Shown one piece after another: positions 8,015 through 17,295 of a stretch of 64,000 nt of DNA. Source of the DNA: Solimicrobium sp043758755 (lineage in GTDB: Bacteria; Pseudomonadota; Gammaproteobacteria; Burkholderiales; Burkholderiaceae_D). Within the stretch, counting starts at the first letter, position 1. Each line of letters starts with the position of its first letter. Position numbers and translations under genes: made by a program. Below the pieces are notes generated by a model. It was given only the letters and a program-made list of their open reading frames with translations. It ran no database searches and had not been told where the DNA came from. The DNA lies in contig JAYVMW010000028.1 of the NCBI GenBank assembly GCA_043758755.1, positions 62,001 to 126,000 on the forward strand, given 5' to 3'.

Positions 8015-9562
8015 ATGTTACATCGCTCACTCATACCAACCAGAACAATCATGATGACTAAAATGCAAACCCTGATGCAATCGCTTTCCGGAAAAAATTA
8101 TCTGAACGGCGCGTACCTGGCCAGTCTGGGAGAACGCGCTGATATTGTTGATCCGGCTACTGAGCAGGTGATCGGGCAGTACCCGCTGTCTACCGATGCC
8201 GAAGTCGATCAGGCAATTGCCTGGGCCAATGCTGCCCAGCAGGTCTGGTGGGGCCTGAGCGCCACCGAACGCGCCGAACTTCTGCACGAAGTGGCGCGCA
8301 AGATGAAACTCAATGCGCACCGGGTCGGTGAAGTGTTGACGCGTGAAATGGGCAAGCCCTATCGCGAAGCCAACTGGGAAGGCGGTGCCGGCGCCGGTTC
8401 CATCGATTATTACGCTGAGCTGGCACGCCACGACAACGGCCGGGTTGCGGGTCCTGCAATTGCCGGTCAGTTGCACATGACAGTCAAAGAACCACTCGGC
8501 GTGGTGGTATCAATCGTGCCCTTCAATTATCCGGTGCTGCTGTTTGCCTGGCAGGCCGCAGCAAGTCTGGCCGCCGGCAATGCCATCATCGTCAAACCTT
8601 CCGACCTGACACCAACCACGCTGTTAGTTCTGATGGAAGCATTTGGTCATTTGCCACCGGGACTGGTGCAGGTCCTTTGCGGCGGACCTTCCGTGGGCAA
8701 ACGGCTCGTCGCGCATCGCGATACCCATGCCATCGCGTTTACCGGCAGCGTCCCGGCGGCGCAATCCGTGGCCCAGTCGGCCGCGCTGCGCTTTAAACCG
8801 GTGCTCATCGAAGCGTCCGGCAATGATCCGTTTATCGTGATGCCGTCCGCGCCGGTGGAAACCGCTGCCCGGGGTGCCGCATTTGCGGCGTTCCTGAATT
8901 GCGGCCAGGTCTGCACTTCGGCAGAACGGCTGTATGTGCATGCCGATATTTATGACCAGTTTCTGGCCGCGCTGAAAAAAGAGGTACAGGCATTGCGCAT
9001 TGGCAATGGTCTGGCGTGTGTGGATATCGGTCCGATGGCGTCAAAGAGTGAACGCGACCGTTTCGAAAAGATGATCGCCAGAGCTGTAGAGCAAGGGGCA
9101 AAAATCATCAGCGGTGGCAAGCGCCCGGTGCATCTGCAACTGGGCTGGTTTATGGAACCAACCATACTGGAAGTTACCCACGACATGGATATCATGCACA
9201 GTGAATCGTTCGGGCCGGTAGCGCCGATCTGCAGAATTCACAGCCTGGATGAAGCAATCCGTTATGCCAACGATTCGGAGTTCGGTCTGGGTGCCAATAT
9301 CTTTACCCATGACCTCACCGAAGCCATGCGCGCCGTCAATGAAATCGAGTCAGGCATAGTCTGGGTCAATACCCCGCTGAACGATAACGATACCGTCCCG
9401 TTTGGCGGACGAAAAATGACCGGTAGCGGCCGTGAACTTGGCGGAGAAGGACTTGAACAGTTTCGCCGTTCGAAAATGGTCATGATAGCGCCGCACGCCG
9501 TGTCTGATCCGGAATGGTTTCCGTATCCGGATTCTGATGCCTTTTGCAACAGCAACTCATAA
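8015..9562 (+). CDS. NAD(P)-dependent aldehyde dehydrogenase
   Basis: Oxidises an aldehyde to the acid with NAD(P); cytoplasmic. The 515-residue product is full length for the family. The catalytic Cys is Cys300 in NCGQVC and the general base is Glu266 in the motif EASGND, where many relatives have ELGG. The NAD-binding strand (VSIVPFNYP) and the closing PFGG motif are also visible. An in-frame ATG at 8051 gives a start (MMTKMQTLMQ) nearer to typical family lengths; neither start has a clear ribosome site. The substrate cannot be read from sequence; succinate semialdehyde or lactaldehyde type is plausible. It stands alone between a pseudogene and a signalling gene. Confidence 0.88.
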   Translation: MLHRSLIPTRTIMMTKMQTLMQSLSGKNYLNGAYLASLGERADIVDPATEQVIGQYPLSTDAEVDQAIAWANAAQQVWWGLSATERAELLHEVARKMKLNAHRVGEVLTREMGKPYREANWEGGAGAGSIDYYAELARHDNGRVAGPAIAGQLHMTVKEPLGVVVSIVPFNYPVLLFAWQAAASLAAGNAIIVKPSDLTPTTLLVLMEAFGHLPPGLVQVLCGGPSVGKRLVAHRDTHAIAFTGSVPAAQSVAQSAALRFKPVLIEASGNDPFIVMPSAPVETAARGAAFAAFLNCGQVCTSAERLYVHADIYDQFLAALKKEVQALRIGNGLACVDIGPMASKSERDRFEKMIARAVEQGAKIISGGKRPVHLQLGWFMEPTILEVTHDMDIMHSESFGPVAPICRIHSLDEAIRYANDSEFGLGANIFTHDLTEAMRAVNEIESGIVWVNTPLNDNDTVPFGGRKMTGSGRELGGEGLEQFRRSKMVMIAPHAVSDPEWFPYPDSDAFCNSNS

Positions 9563-9811
9563 TGATTGTCTGTTGAACAAGACTCAGGCAAGTTTGTGAA
9601 ACATTAAAAATATTTAATCTGTACATCACTGCCTGCTTGGCTATATTGAAAATACCTGTCGGCGCTGCCGACCCGGGAAGTCGTTGCTGCTGCAGATTTG
9701 CAAAATTTTCCTTTCAAATCCGGAAAACCGACTGTCCCCTGCCCCAATCCGGCATGTCACTTCTGGCGTTGCGCCAGATATTTCCATTAGTGTGAACACT
9801 GAGGTGAAAGC

Positions 9812-11956
9812 ATGGCTGCGAAAATACTGATCGTTGAAGATGAAGCCATTATGGCGCTGGACCTGCAGCACAGACTCACGGTGCTGGGTTACGAAGTGCC
9901 ACGCATCGCGGCTTCGCATGACCGGGCTTTGATGGCAGTCAAGGAATTCAATCCCGATGTGGTGCTCATGGATATCAATATTGCCGGCAACAAGGACGGG
10001 ATCGAGACAGCAAAGAAAATTCAGGCGCCGGTCATTTACCTGACTGCCTATTCTGAAGAAAAAACACTGGAACGGGCCAGAGCAACCAGACCCTATGGCT
10101 ATTTGCTCAAACCGTTTTCAGAACGTGAACTGCACGCCACCATACAGATGGCTCTGGAACGTAACCGGTATGATCACGGAGTTCAAAAACGCAGTGAGCA
10201 ACTGACACTGGCCTATGCCGCAATGGAACAACGAAAACGCGAGCTGGAACAAACCGCCGCAGATCTGTACTTCGAAAAGCAGCAACTTGAAGTGACGCTG
10301 AATTCCATCGGCGACGGTGTGATCACCACCGATAAATATGGTTCTGTGACTTACCTGAACCCGATCGCGGAACAAAAAACCGGCTGGTTGCTGGGCGAAG
10401 CATTCGGGCAATCCATCTCCAGAATTTTTGTTCTGCAAAACCCGGAAACCCATGAAAGCGTAGCCACTTCCATTGAACAGGTGCTGTTTTCCGGCAAGGA
10501 TGCGGCATGCTCGGAACGCTGCAATCTGATCTGCCGCACTGGCAATATCTACTCGATCGAGGACTGCACGGCACCTTTGCACGATCTGGAGCACAAGTTG
10601 ACCGGCGCAGTGCTGGTATTCCATGACGTCACCGATGCCAGACGCCGTGCCGATGAAATGACGTTTGCTGCCACCCATGATGCCCTGACCGGACTGGTGA
10701 ACCGCAATGAATTTGACCGACGTGTGCAAAAGGCCATTGATCAGACCAACAAATCCGGTCAGCAGCATGCGCTGGCCTATCTGGACCTGGACCAGTTCAA
10801 AGTAGTCAACGACACCTGCGGACACACTGCCGCCGATGAGCTGCTGCGCCAGATTACCGGACTGTTGCGATTGGTATTGCGTGCTACCGACACGTTAGCG
10901 CGCATCGGCGGGGACGAATTTGGCGTGCTGCTTGAGTCCTGCCCGCCCTATTTTGCCTTGCAGATCGCAGAGAATCTGAAAAACATCATCGGTGACTTCC
11001 ATTTTGTGTGGGATGAAAAGATTTTCCCGATCGGTGTCAGCATCGGTCTGGTCAATTTTGGCGGCAACGAACCGCAGCAGTATAGCTGTGTTGATCTGCT
11101 CAGAATTGCCGATTCAGCCTGCTACATGGCAAAAGATCAGGGCCGCAACCGGATCCACGTCTATCAGCCGGATGATGACGCCATGGTCAGGCAACTGGGC
11201 GAAATTGACTGGTTCACAAAAATATCCAACGCGCTCGACGAACAACGACTGGTGCTGTATGCGCAAAAAATTATCGCCCTCGCAGGCACACAATCCTATC
11301 AGCAACACGTTGAATTACTGCTCAGAATGATTGCCAAAGATGGCACTGTCATTCCACCCATGGCGTTCATACCGACGGCAGAAAGATATGGGCTGATGCC
11401 GAAAATCGACCGATGGGTTATCCAGACCGCCATCAATTACATTGCCGGCCATGAGTCAGGAGGCGCTGCACTGTTTTCTGTTAACCTGTCAGCGGCCACG
11501 CTCAACGATAAAAGCGCCCTGAAATTTATTCTTGATCAACTGGTCAGTTCCGCCATCAGAACGGAAAGTATCTGTTTTGAAATTACCGAAACTGCAGCCA
11601 TCACGAATTTGCTTAATGCGCGCGCCTTCATCAACGGTCTGCGCTCCAAAGGCTGCAAATTTGCACTGGACGATTTTGGCAGTGGCATGTCTTCGTTTTC
11701 CTACCTGAAACACCTGCCGGTTGATTTTATAAAAATCGATGGCAACATTGTCCGGGATGTCGTCACCGATCCAACCGATGCGGCAATGGTGGCGGCGATT
11801 AATAACATCGGCCATGTCATGGGCATGAAAACCATTGCAGAATTTGCCGAGGACGGCGCCATATTGGAAAAGCTGCGAGAAATCGGTATTGATTATGCTC
11901 AGGGCAATGGCGTTGGCCGGCCGGAACCTATTTTGACCAATACCTATCTACACTGA
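9812..11956 (+). CDS. Receiver-PAS-GGDEF-EAL cyclic-di-GMP signalling protein
   Basis: A 714-residue response regulator that likely makes and/or degrades cyclic di-GMP. Order: receiver domain (1-125) with phospho-acceptor Asp54 in VVLMDIN and Lys in LLKPF; a coiled helix (about 130-165); a PAS domain (165-275); GGDEF (285-450) with the intact motif at 366-370; EAL (465-705). In the EAL domain the signature is ELL (Glu501) instead of EAL, while FEITET and DDFGSG (Asp620-Asp621) are kept, so phosphodiesterase activity is possible. No transmembrane segment, so cytoplasmic. The start at 9812 has a good GAGGTG ribosome site. The partner kinase is not in the window. Its stop codon directly abuts the convergent gene at 11957. 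Confidence 0.92.
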   Translation: MAAKILIVEDEAIMALDLQHRLTVLGYEVPRIAASHDRALMAVKEFNPDVVLMDINIAGNKDGIETAKKIQAPVIYLTAYSEEKTLERARATRPYGYLLKPFSERELHATIQMALERNRYDHGVQKRSEQLTLAYAAMEQRKRELEQTAADLYFEKQQLEVTLNSIGDGVITTDKYGSVTYLNPIAEQKTGWLLGEAFGQSISRIFVLQNPETHESVATSIEQVLFSGKDAACSERCNLICRTGNIYSIEDCTAPLHDLEHKLTGAVLVFHDVTDARRRADEMTFAATHDALTGLVNRNEFDRRVQKAIDQTNKSGQQHALAYLDLDQFKVVNDTCGHTAADELLRQITGLLRLVLRATDTLARIGGDEFGVLLESCPPYFALQIAENLKNIIGDFHFVWDEKIFPIGVSIGLVNFGGNEPQQYSCVDLLRIADSACYMAKDQGRNRIHVYQPDDDAMVRQLGEIDWFTKISNALDEQRLVLYAQKIIALAGTQSYQQHVELLLRMIAKDGTVIPPMAFIPTAERYGLMPKIDRWVIQTAINYIAGHESGGAALFSVNLSAATLNDKSALKFILDQLVSSAIRTESICFEITETAAITNLLNARAFINGLRSKGCKFALDDFGSGMSSFSYLKHLPVDFIKIDGNIVRDVVTDPTDAAMVAAINNIGHVMGMKTIAEFAEDGAILEKLREIGIDYAQGNGVGRPEPILTNTYLH

Positions 11957-13657
11957 TCAGTCTGGCCTTTGCATCAGCCTGAACACCGGATAACGGCGCC
12001 ATTCCGGTTCATTATATTTTTTGCAGTTGAAAAATATAAAGTCCAGCACGTCCTGCTGGCTCGCAAGCAGTTGCGGATTGTCCAGCTTCCACTGCTCGAA
12101 GGCAGCGTTCAGTTGCGGGTCTTCCGCCAGCAGTTCGGCGGCCGTGTCCTCAAAAATATAATTGGAATAATGCTCTTTCTTTTCCAGAACGCTGTTGAAA
12201 AATCCCCATCTGAAAAAACTGTCGTGCGCCAGCGGCTCCAGCGTTTCAATCGCATAGCGCGAACGCTGCTGACTAACCGGAAGCACACAGTCACCTGCTT
12301 TGAGCCATACCGATTCGGCTCTGGTCTCCAGTTCCACCTCATCATGAAACATGCGTCCTTCGTACGGAACTGAGCGGGATTGCACGCGCTGTATATGGTA
12401 CGTCTGTGCGTGATGCCATCCGGATTCGGTGAGCCGTTCCATTTTCACGCCATTCCATTCCAGACGCTGGATTACCTCACGCCACTGCTGTGGAATGACA
12501 TACGCAACCGGCGCTGTGACCGAGACTTCCGCTACGTAGTGGTCGAAATAATCAATTTGCTTTTCCCAGGGCCGAGTGGTGTCGTAATACAGTCGCGCGT
12601 AATTGCCCAGAATACTGGGACGCCAGCACGAAGCATACCCTTTGAATTGAAACTTCGAGCCGTTGCTGTAATCCGGCTTCCAGCGCACTGGCCATTCGGT
12701 TCTGATTTGGCCGGCGCTTCTGGCGGCGTGCCGCTGGGCCTGAATCTGATCCGAATATTCTGATGTGAAGCTGACCATTGCTTCCACAAATGCCCGCATC
12801 GATTCATATCTGTGCCGGAACGATTTCAGCATATGGGTTTCAGGCATGAGACCGATGGTGTAATTCAAAGCAGCATAGCCGGTGGAAAAGCGCGGCAGAT
12901 CCAGAAAATCTTCGATACCGTCATCCGGCGTTTCCTTGACCGGATTGACATACGGACAGATCGGCCAGCCGCGCCTTGTCATATCTTTTGCAATTGCCGG
13001 CATCATGACATTGCGCACGAATTCACCCTGTGCGCCACCCAGCTTGTCGGCCTGAGTCTGGATTACGGTCATGGTGTAACTGTAATCGGCACCATTGGAA
13101 GTATGCGTATCGACCATCAGATCCGGGTCCCAGGCGGTAAAAAACCGGTTGAAGACCTGCGCGTTCTGGCTGTCACATTTAATAAAGTCCCGATTCAGAT
13201 CCATATGCATGGCATTGCCGCGAAATCCGAAGTTTTCCGGGCCCTGCTGGTTGACGCGCGAAGAATTATTGCGTCTCCTGCAACCATCGACGTTATAAAC
13301 CGGAATGAACAAAAACACCATTTTTTTGAGCATCTTCAGCAATTCCGGCTGAATGCAGAAATCACGCACCAGTGCCATGCAGGCATCAATGCCTTCCGGC
13401 TCGCCCGGATGAATACCGTTGTTGTTGAAAAAGACCGGGCGGTTTGATTTTTTAATGGCGGCAAAATCGTGCACGCCGTCAGCGGTCACGGTTCCGGCAT
13501 GAATCGGGGTGCCGGCGTCCGACATGCCGATTTCGGACAGTTGAACAATATGCGGAAATCTTGCTTCCAGTAACCGGTAGAACTCGATGCATTCTTCCCA
13601 GGTGGAAGTCTGGTTTTTATTGCCTCGTTCGTAAGGGGTAAGCAATTCACTTTGCAT
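11957..13657 (-). CDS. Zinc carboxypeptidase, peptidase M14 family
   Basis: Predicted metallo-carboxypeptidase that removes C-terminal residues from a peptide, possibly a cell-wall peptide. In the 566-residue product the zinc ligands are His83 and Glu86 (HPGEPEG) and His185 (VDTHTSNG), and the substrate-binding region DLNRDF lies at 153-158. A C-terminal extension of about 250 residues follows the catalytic domain, including Trp-rich segments. No signal peptide is evident, which is unusual for the family and points to a cytoplasmic or atypically exported enzyme. The start ATG at 13657 has AAGG seven bases upstream. Substrate unknown. Confidence 0.85.
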   Translation of the reverse strand: MQSELLTPYERGNKNQTSTWEECIEFYRLLEARFPHIVQLSEIGMSDAGTPIHAGTVTADGVHDFAAIKKSNRPVFFNNNGIHPGEPEGIDACMALVRDFCIQPELLKMLKKMVFLFIPVYNVDGCRRRNNSSRVNQQGPENFGFRGNAMHMDLNRDFIKCDSQNAQVFNRFFTAWDPDLMVDTHTSNGADYSYTMTVIQTQADKLGGAQGEFVRNVMMPAIAKDMTRRGWPICPYVNPVKETPDDGIEDFLDLPRFSTGYAALNYTIGLMPETHMLKSFRHRYESMRAFVEAMVSFTSEYSDQIQAQRHAARSAGQIRTEWPVRWKPDYSNGSKFQFKGYASCWRPSILGNYARLYYDTTRPWEKQIDYFDHYVAEVSVTAPVAYVIPQQWREVIQRLEWNGVKMERLTESGWHHAQTYHIQRVQSRSVPYEGRMFHDEVELETRAESVWLKAGDCVLPVSQQRSRYAIETLEPLAHDSFFRWGFFNSVLEKKEHYSNYIFEDTAAELLAEDPQLNAAFEQWKLDNPQLLASQQDVLDFIFFNCKKYNEPEWRRYPVFRLMQRPD

Positions 13658-13826
13658 AATGTGCCTTAAAAATGGAGTTCAGCGAATTTGTCGGGAACTT
13701 CTGTCCCGGATTGCTTTCAAATACCGAATAGTACCGCTTTCAATAAGGAAATCCCCAATATTGACAAAAATTTGAAGCGATTACTATTGCCCGATATTTT
13801 TTTATGCCAATTCAGGAAACCAAAAA

Positions 13827-14483
13827 ATGAAACCCAATGAAATTGACCGACATTTAAACGATCTTTCCTTCATGATTGCCCGTCATCAGGGTCTGCAGTT
13901 CAACAATCAAAAAGAAGCCGAGAACCACGTCACCAATACCACCGCGCAACTCAAAGACATGATGCAGCAAAGTAACGCCATGTTTATCGAAGGGTTGAAT
14001 TTCCTGATCGAAACCAACCACCAACCCGTTGCAACCATTTCCGCCCAGATTCTGGACAGCCTGAACACACCGGAAAAAATGGTGCAAATCATCGAAGCGC
14101 AAATCATCAACAACGATGATTCACTCAAATTATTTTCCGAATCGGTCAACAGTTATTACGGCTGCGGTGACTTCCACACGGAAGAATGCGTCATATCGGT
14201 GCTGCTGACACTGTTTCCCATGGAACCACAACCGTTCGCCTGTTACGCCACCATGCTGTGGAGAAAAGAAGGTATTGGTGCTGCAGTAGAACTCTACAAA
14301 AATATCGTTGATGTATTTAAAAATCCGATACTGGATTACTTTGCGGCCGACTGCTATTTCAAGGCCGGCGACAGGAGCGAAGCCAAGGCTCTGCTGGACC
14401 GGGCAATGCAGGGCGTGGAAAAAGAGCCGGAAACCTATGCCGATATTGCGCAATTTATCCGGATCTTATCGCGGGAGTTATGA
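13827..14483 (+). CDS. TPR protein resembling SycD/LcrH type III secretion chaperones
   Basis: A 218-residue cytoplasmic protein. The first 90 residues are helical and unrecognised; residues about 105-205 form three TPR-like units. The last unit (FAADCYFKAGDRSEAKALLDRA) is close in pattern to the third TPR of SycD/LcrH, the class II chaperones that hold translocator proteins before type III secretion. The start has AGGAAA seven bases upstream. The next gene, with a hydrophobic hairpin, begins right after the stop, which is the usual chaperone-then-client order. No type III apparatus gene is present in the window, so the chaperone call rests on fold pattern and gene order. A generic TPR adaptor is the alternative. 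Confidence 0.6.
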   Translation: MKPNEIDRHLNDLSFMIARHQGLQFNNQKEAENHVTNTTAQLKDMMQQSNAMFIEGLNFLIETNHQPVATISAQILDSLNTPEKMVQIIEAQIINNDDSLKLFSESVNSYYGCGDFHTEECVISVLLTLFPMEPQPFACYATMLWRKEGIGAAVELYKNIVDVFKNPILDYFAADCYFKAGDRSEAKALLDRAMQGVEKEPETYADIAQFIRILSREL

Positions 14484-14484
14484 G

Positions 14485-15135
14485 TTGGATGCGAGCCCGC
14501 CACTTTCCGGACTGGTCCCTGACCGATCGTCGGGCGCAGTTAGCAATAAGCTGTCCGGGACAGCGCCGCCTTCTCAGGAAAAACTGCGCCGGATCTTCTC
14601 CGGTTCACCGGCGCCAACCTTAAGAAAATTTTTGACTGACCATGCCAAATTTTCTGAATCAATCCTTAATCTCATCAGATTTGCCAAAACCTGTTCAAAA
14701 CCGATACTCTTGATTCTAGCGACAGGTCTGATGTTGGGTGGTGTCTTTATTTCCGGGGCATCCTTTGGATTTGCAACACCTGTGGGATTTTCGGTGTTCG
14801 GAGCGGGATTTGTCATGCTTACCGTCTGTGTCACATCCATAATCCAAAAATCGTGGTTCAGTGCACCAAAAACAGCCGGGGACAGCCGTTCGGATCAACC
14901 AGCATTTTCAGCCCCCAATCTCAGCCCTGAAGATTTTCTTTTTGACGATGACTGGACTAAAACGAATCTGACCAGAACCAGTCAGAGCTTTATTGACTGG
15001 CAGCTCCGGGAAGCCAGCGAAATATTCAACGATCCGGAAGACTTCAATATCATCGAATGCAGCTATACCTTTGGCGACCCTGAATTCATTACCACTTACT
15101 CGGGGGCACCCGATGAGGATCCAGAAGTGGATTGA
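14485..15135 (+). CDS. Small protein with hydrophobic hairpin and acidic tail, unknown
   Basis: Family not recognised. I place the start at a TTG (14485) because GGGAG lies eight bases upstream and the frame before it overlaps the TPR gene. The 216-residue product then has a Ser/Pro-rich N-terminus (1-45), two adjacent hydrophobic segments (about 72-92 and 97-120, Gly-rich at the turn), and a highly acidic C-terminal half ending DEDPEVD. There is no signal peptide. Position one base after a SycD-like gene suggests translational coupling and a chaperone-client relation; small translocator-like proteins also carry hydrophobic hairpins. An ordinary two-pass inner-membrane protein is equally possible. 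Confidence 0.55.
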   Translation: MDASPPLSGLVPDRSSGAVSNKLSGTAPPSQEKLRRIFSGSPAPTLRKFLTDHAKFSESILNLIRFAKTCSKPILLILATGLMLGGVFISGASFGFATPVGFSVFGAGFVMLTVCVTSIIQKSWFSAPKTAGDSRSDQPAFSAPNLSPEDFLFDDDWTKTNLTRTSQSFIDWQLREASEIFNDPEDFNIIECSYTFGDPEFITTYSGAPDEDPEVD

Positions 15136-15145
15136 ATCTGGCAGC

Positions 15146-16702
15146 TCAATCCACAAAAACCGACCAGGCCTGCATCAAAATCACGCCGCCCAAAAATCCG
15201 CCCGCGAACCACATAATTATGCGCAGCAGCATATTGGTTTTGCGCTGTTCCTCCAGTAACTGACTCAGCATCAGTGGCTGGGTCGGTTCGGCGGCGCGGC
15301 TGAGTGCCTGATGCACCAGGCGCGGCAACTGCGGCATCATGTGGGCATAGCGCGGTGCTTCATTTTTGAGATTGGCCCACAAACCCTGCCAGCCCATCTG
15401 CTCGGACATCCACTGTTCCAGATACGGCTTGGCGGTTTTCCATAAATCCAGTTCCGGATCAAGCTGGCGACCCAGTCCTTCAATGTTGAGCAGGGTTTTT
15501 TGCAGCAGCACCAGTTGCGGCTGCACTTCTACATTAAAGCGGCGCGAAGTCTGAAACAGTCTGAGCAGGACAAAGCCGAAAGAAATATCTTTTAACGGCC
15601 GGTCGAAGATCGGTTCGCAGCAGGCCCGTACCGCGGCTTCAAGTTCATCCACCCGGGTATCTTTGGGTGCCCAGCCGGATTCGATATGGGCCTGCGCCAC
15701 GCGTTTATAGTCGCGCCTGAAAAAGGCCAGAAAGTTCTGCGATAGGTAATCCTTGTCAAAATCATTGAGCGTGCCGACGATACCGAAATCCAGCGCGATA
15801 TATCGTCCGAGCGTGGCTGGCTCGGTCGAGACCATGATGTTCCCAGGGTGCATGTCGGCATGAAAAAAACCGTCGCGAAAAATCTGGGTAAAGAAAATCA
15901 CTACACCGTCCCGGGACAGTTTGGACAGATCAACACCGGCGGCTTTCAACTGATCGATCTGGGAAATCGGAATACCTTTCATGCGCTCCATGACGATGAC
16001 CGAACTGGAACAGTAGTCCCACATCATTTCCGGCACCAGCAGCAAATCGGAATCGGCGAAATTGCGGCGCAGCTGCGAGCCGTTGGCCGCTTCCCGCATC
16101 AGATCAAGTTCGTCATGCAGATATTTGTCAAATTCGGCCACCACTTCTTTGGGCTTTAAGCGCTTGCCGTCCGACCACAGAAATTCCAGCAAGCCGGCCG
16201 CTACGTGCATTAACGCCACATCCTGATCGATGCTGTTTTTCATGCCGGGACGCAGCACCTTGACGGCAACCTCGCGGCCATTCTTGAGCGTGGCAAAATG
16301 CACCTGGGCGATTGATGCCGAGGCTACCGGAGTCCGTTCAAAGCTGGCGAACAACTGGTCCGGGTGCGCGCCCAGTGATTTGACAATCTGGGCAATCGCC
16401 AGATCAGTGTCAAACGGGGCAACCCGGTCCTGCAGTCGGGCCAACTCGTCGGCAATATCCATGGGCATCAGATCGCGTCGCGTTGACAGCACCTGCCCGA
16501 ACTTGACGAAGATCGGGCCCAATTCCTCCAGTGCGCAGCGCAGCCGCTGGCCGCGAGGCGCGGACAGATCGCGCCAGAACAGCATTAACTCCAGTGCGCG
16601 AACCACGCGCCCAACACCCAGGCTTGAGAACGCGATTTCGTCGAGACCGTAACGCATGGTGACTGAAAATATTTTAAAAAGTCTAAAAATTTTTTTGATC
16701 AT
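15146..16702 (-). CDS. ubiB: Ubiquinone biosynthesis regulatory protein kinase-like UbiB
   Basis: ADCK/UbiB family atypical kinase fold with ATPase activity, needed for aerobic ubiquinone synthesis, thought to help extract or organise lipid precursors at the inner membrane. The 518-residue length is typical. The N-terminal K-x-G-Q signature (FVKFGQVLSTRRDLMP, about residues 68-83), the Ala-rich loop region SIAQVH, the catalytic stretch HADMHPGN and the ALDFG motif are present. Two transmembrane segments are at the C-terminus. The start overlaps the stop of ubiJ by 4 bp, so the genes are translationally coupled. It ends 10 bp from the convergent unknown gene. Confidence 0.96.
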   Translation of the reverse strand: MIKKIFRLFKIFSVTMRYGLDEIAFSSLGVGRVVRALELMLFWRDLSAPRGQRLRCALEELGPIFVKFGQVLSTRRDLMPMDIADELARLQDRVAPFDTDLAIAQIVKSLGAHPDQLFASFERTPVASASIAQVHFATLKNGREVAVKVLRPGMKNSIDQDVALMHVAAGLLEFLWSDGKRLKPKEVVAEFDKYLHDELDLMREAANGSQLRRNFADSDLLLVPEMMWDYCSSSVIVMERMKGIPISQIDQLKAAGVDLSKLSRDGVVIFFTQIFRDGFFHADMHPGNIMVSTEPATLGRYIALDFGIVGTLNDFDKDYLSQNFLAFFRRDYKRVAQAHIESGWAPKDTRVDELEAAVRACCEPIFDRPLKDISFGFVLLRLFQTSRRFNVEVQPQLVLLQKTLLNIEGLGRQLDPELDLWKTAKPYLEQWMSEQMGWQGLWANLKNEAPRYAHMMPQLPRLVHQALSRAAEPTQPLMLSQLLEEQRKTNMLLRIIMWFAGGFLGGVILMQAWSVFVD

Positions 16703-17295
16703 TTTAAGGATTGCTCTAATTTTTCTATGCGCTTCATTAACCGCTCTACGTCATCACGGATGCGGCCGGTCTGTTCGGTAAATTCGGCGACCCGGGCTGG
16801 ACGGACCAGCATTGGATTTTCTTCCAAAAAATATTCGGCGAGATTTTCCTGCAGCTTTTTTCCGGTGCTTTGAACCTGATCGATCACGGTCTTGCCAGTT
16901 GTGGCAATGCGGCGTGCGGCCAGATCGCCAAACAGCCCACTGAGCTGCTGTTCCAGATCCCAGCGCAGATTTTTGCCCAGATCGGACAGTGAGTGCGCCA
17001 GATCGGCATCCCCTTCCAGCTTCACATAGGAAATGGCGCGCTGCCGGTCCTGCATGATGACGGGCAGATCGGCAGGATTGATCCGGATTGTGACGTTGGC
17101 CGTAGCGTCTGAAGCAGCCGCTTCCAGCAGCCCCTGCCCGGTGATCTGCACACGCAGGCTCACCATTGACAGGTCAATGCATGCAATTTTGCCGGCGTGA
17201 ACCTGCAACTGCTGCATGGCCCACGGTTCCTGCGCGAGCAGATGATTCAGAGCCGGCACCAGCAGCGTCGAGAATTGCGGAGTCATCTGCTTCAA
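16699..17295 (-). CDS. ubiJ: Ubiquinone biosynthesis accessory factor UbiJ (SCP2 domain)
   Basis: Non-catalytic factor that binds polyprenyl ubiquinone intermediates and helps assemble the Ubi complex. The 198-residue product has an SCP2 sterol-carrier-like domain in the first 115 residues (strands such as ANVTIRINPADLP) followed by a helical, charged C-terminus with a short coiled coil (DDVERLMKRIEKLEQ). It overlaps ubiE by 4 bp upstream and ubiB by 4 bp downstream, the common ubiE-ubiJ-ubiB order of gamma- and betaproteobacteria. Length and context agree with UbiJ. Confidence 0.93.
   Translation of the reverse strand: MKQMTPQFSTLLVPALNHLLAQEPWAMQQLQVHAGKIACIDLSMVSLRVQITGQGLLEAAASDATANVTIRINPADLPVIMQDRQRAISYVKLEGDADLAHSLSDLGKNLRWDLEQQLSGLFGDLAARRIATTGKTVIDQVQSTGKKLQENLAEYFLEENPMLVRPARVAEFTEQTGRIRDDVERLMKRIEKLEQSLK

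Noticed and set aside
14308..14484. N-terminal extension of the hydrophobic-hairpin protein to an ATG at 14308
   Set aside because: The extra residues overlap the TPR gene in another frame, are composed of its shadow, and have no ribosome site; the TTG at 14485 does.
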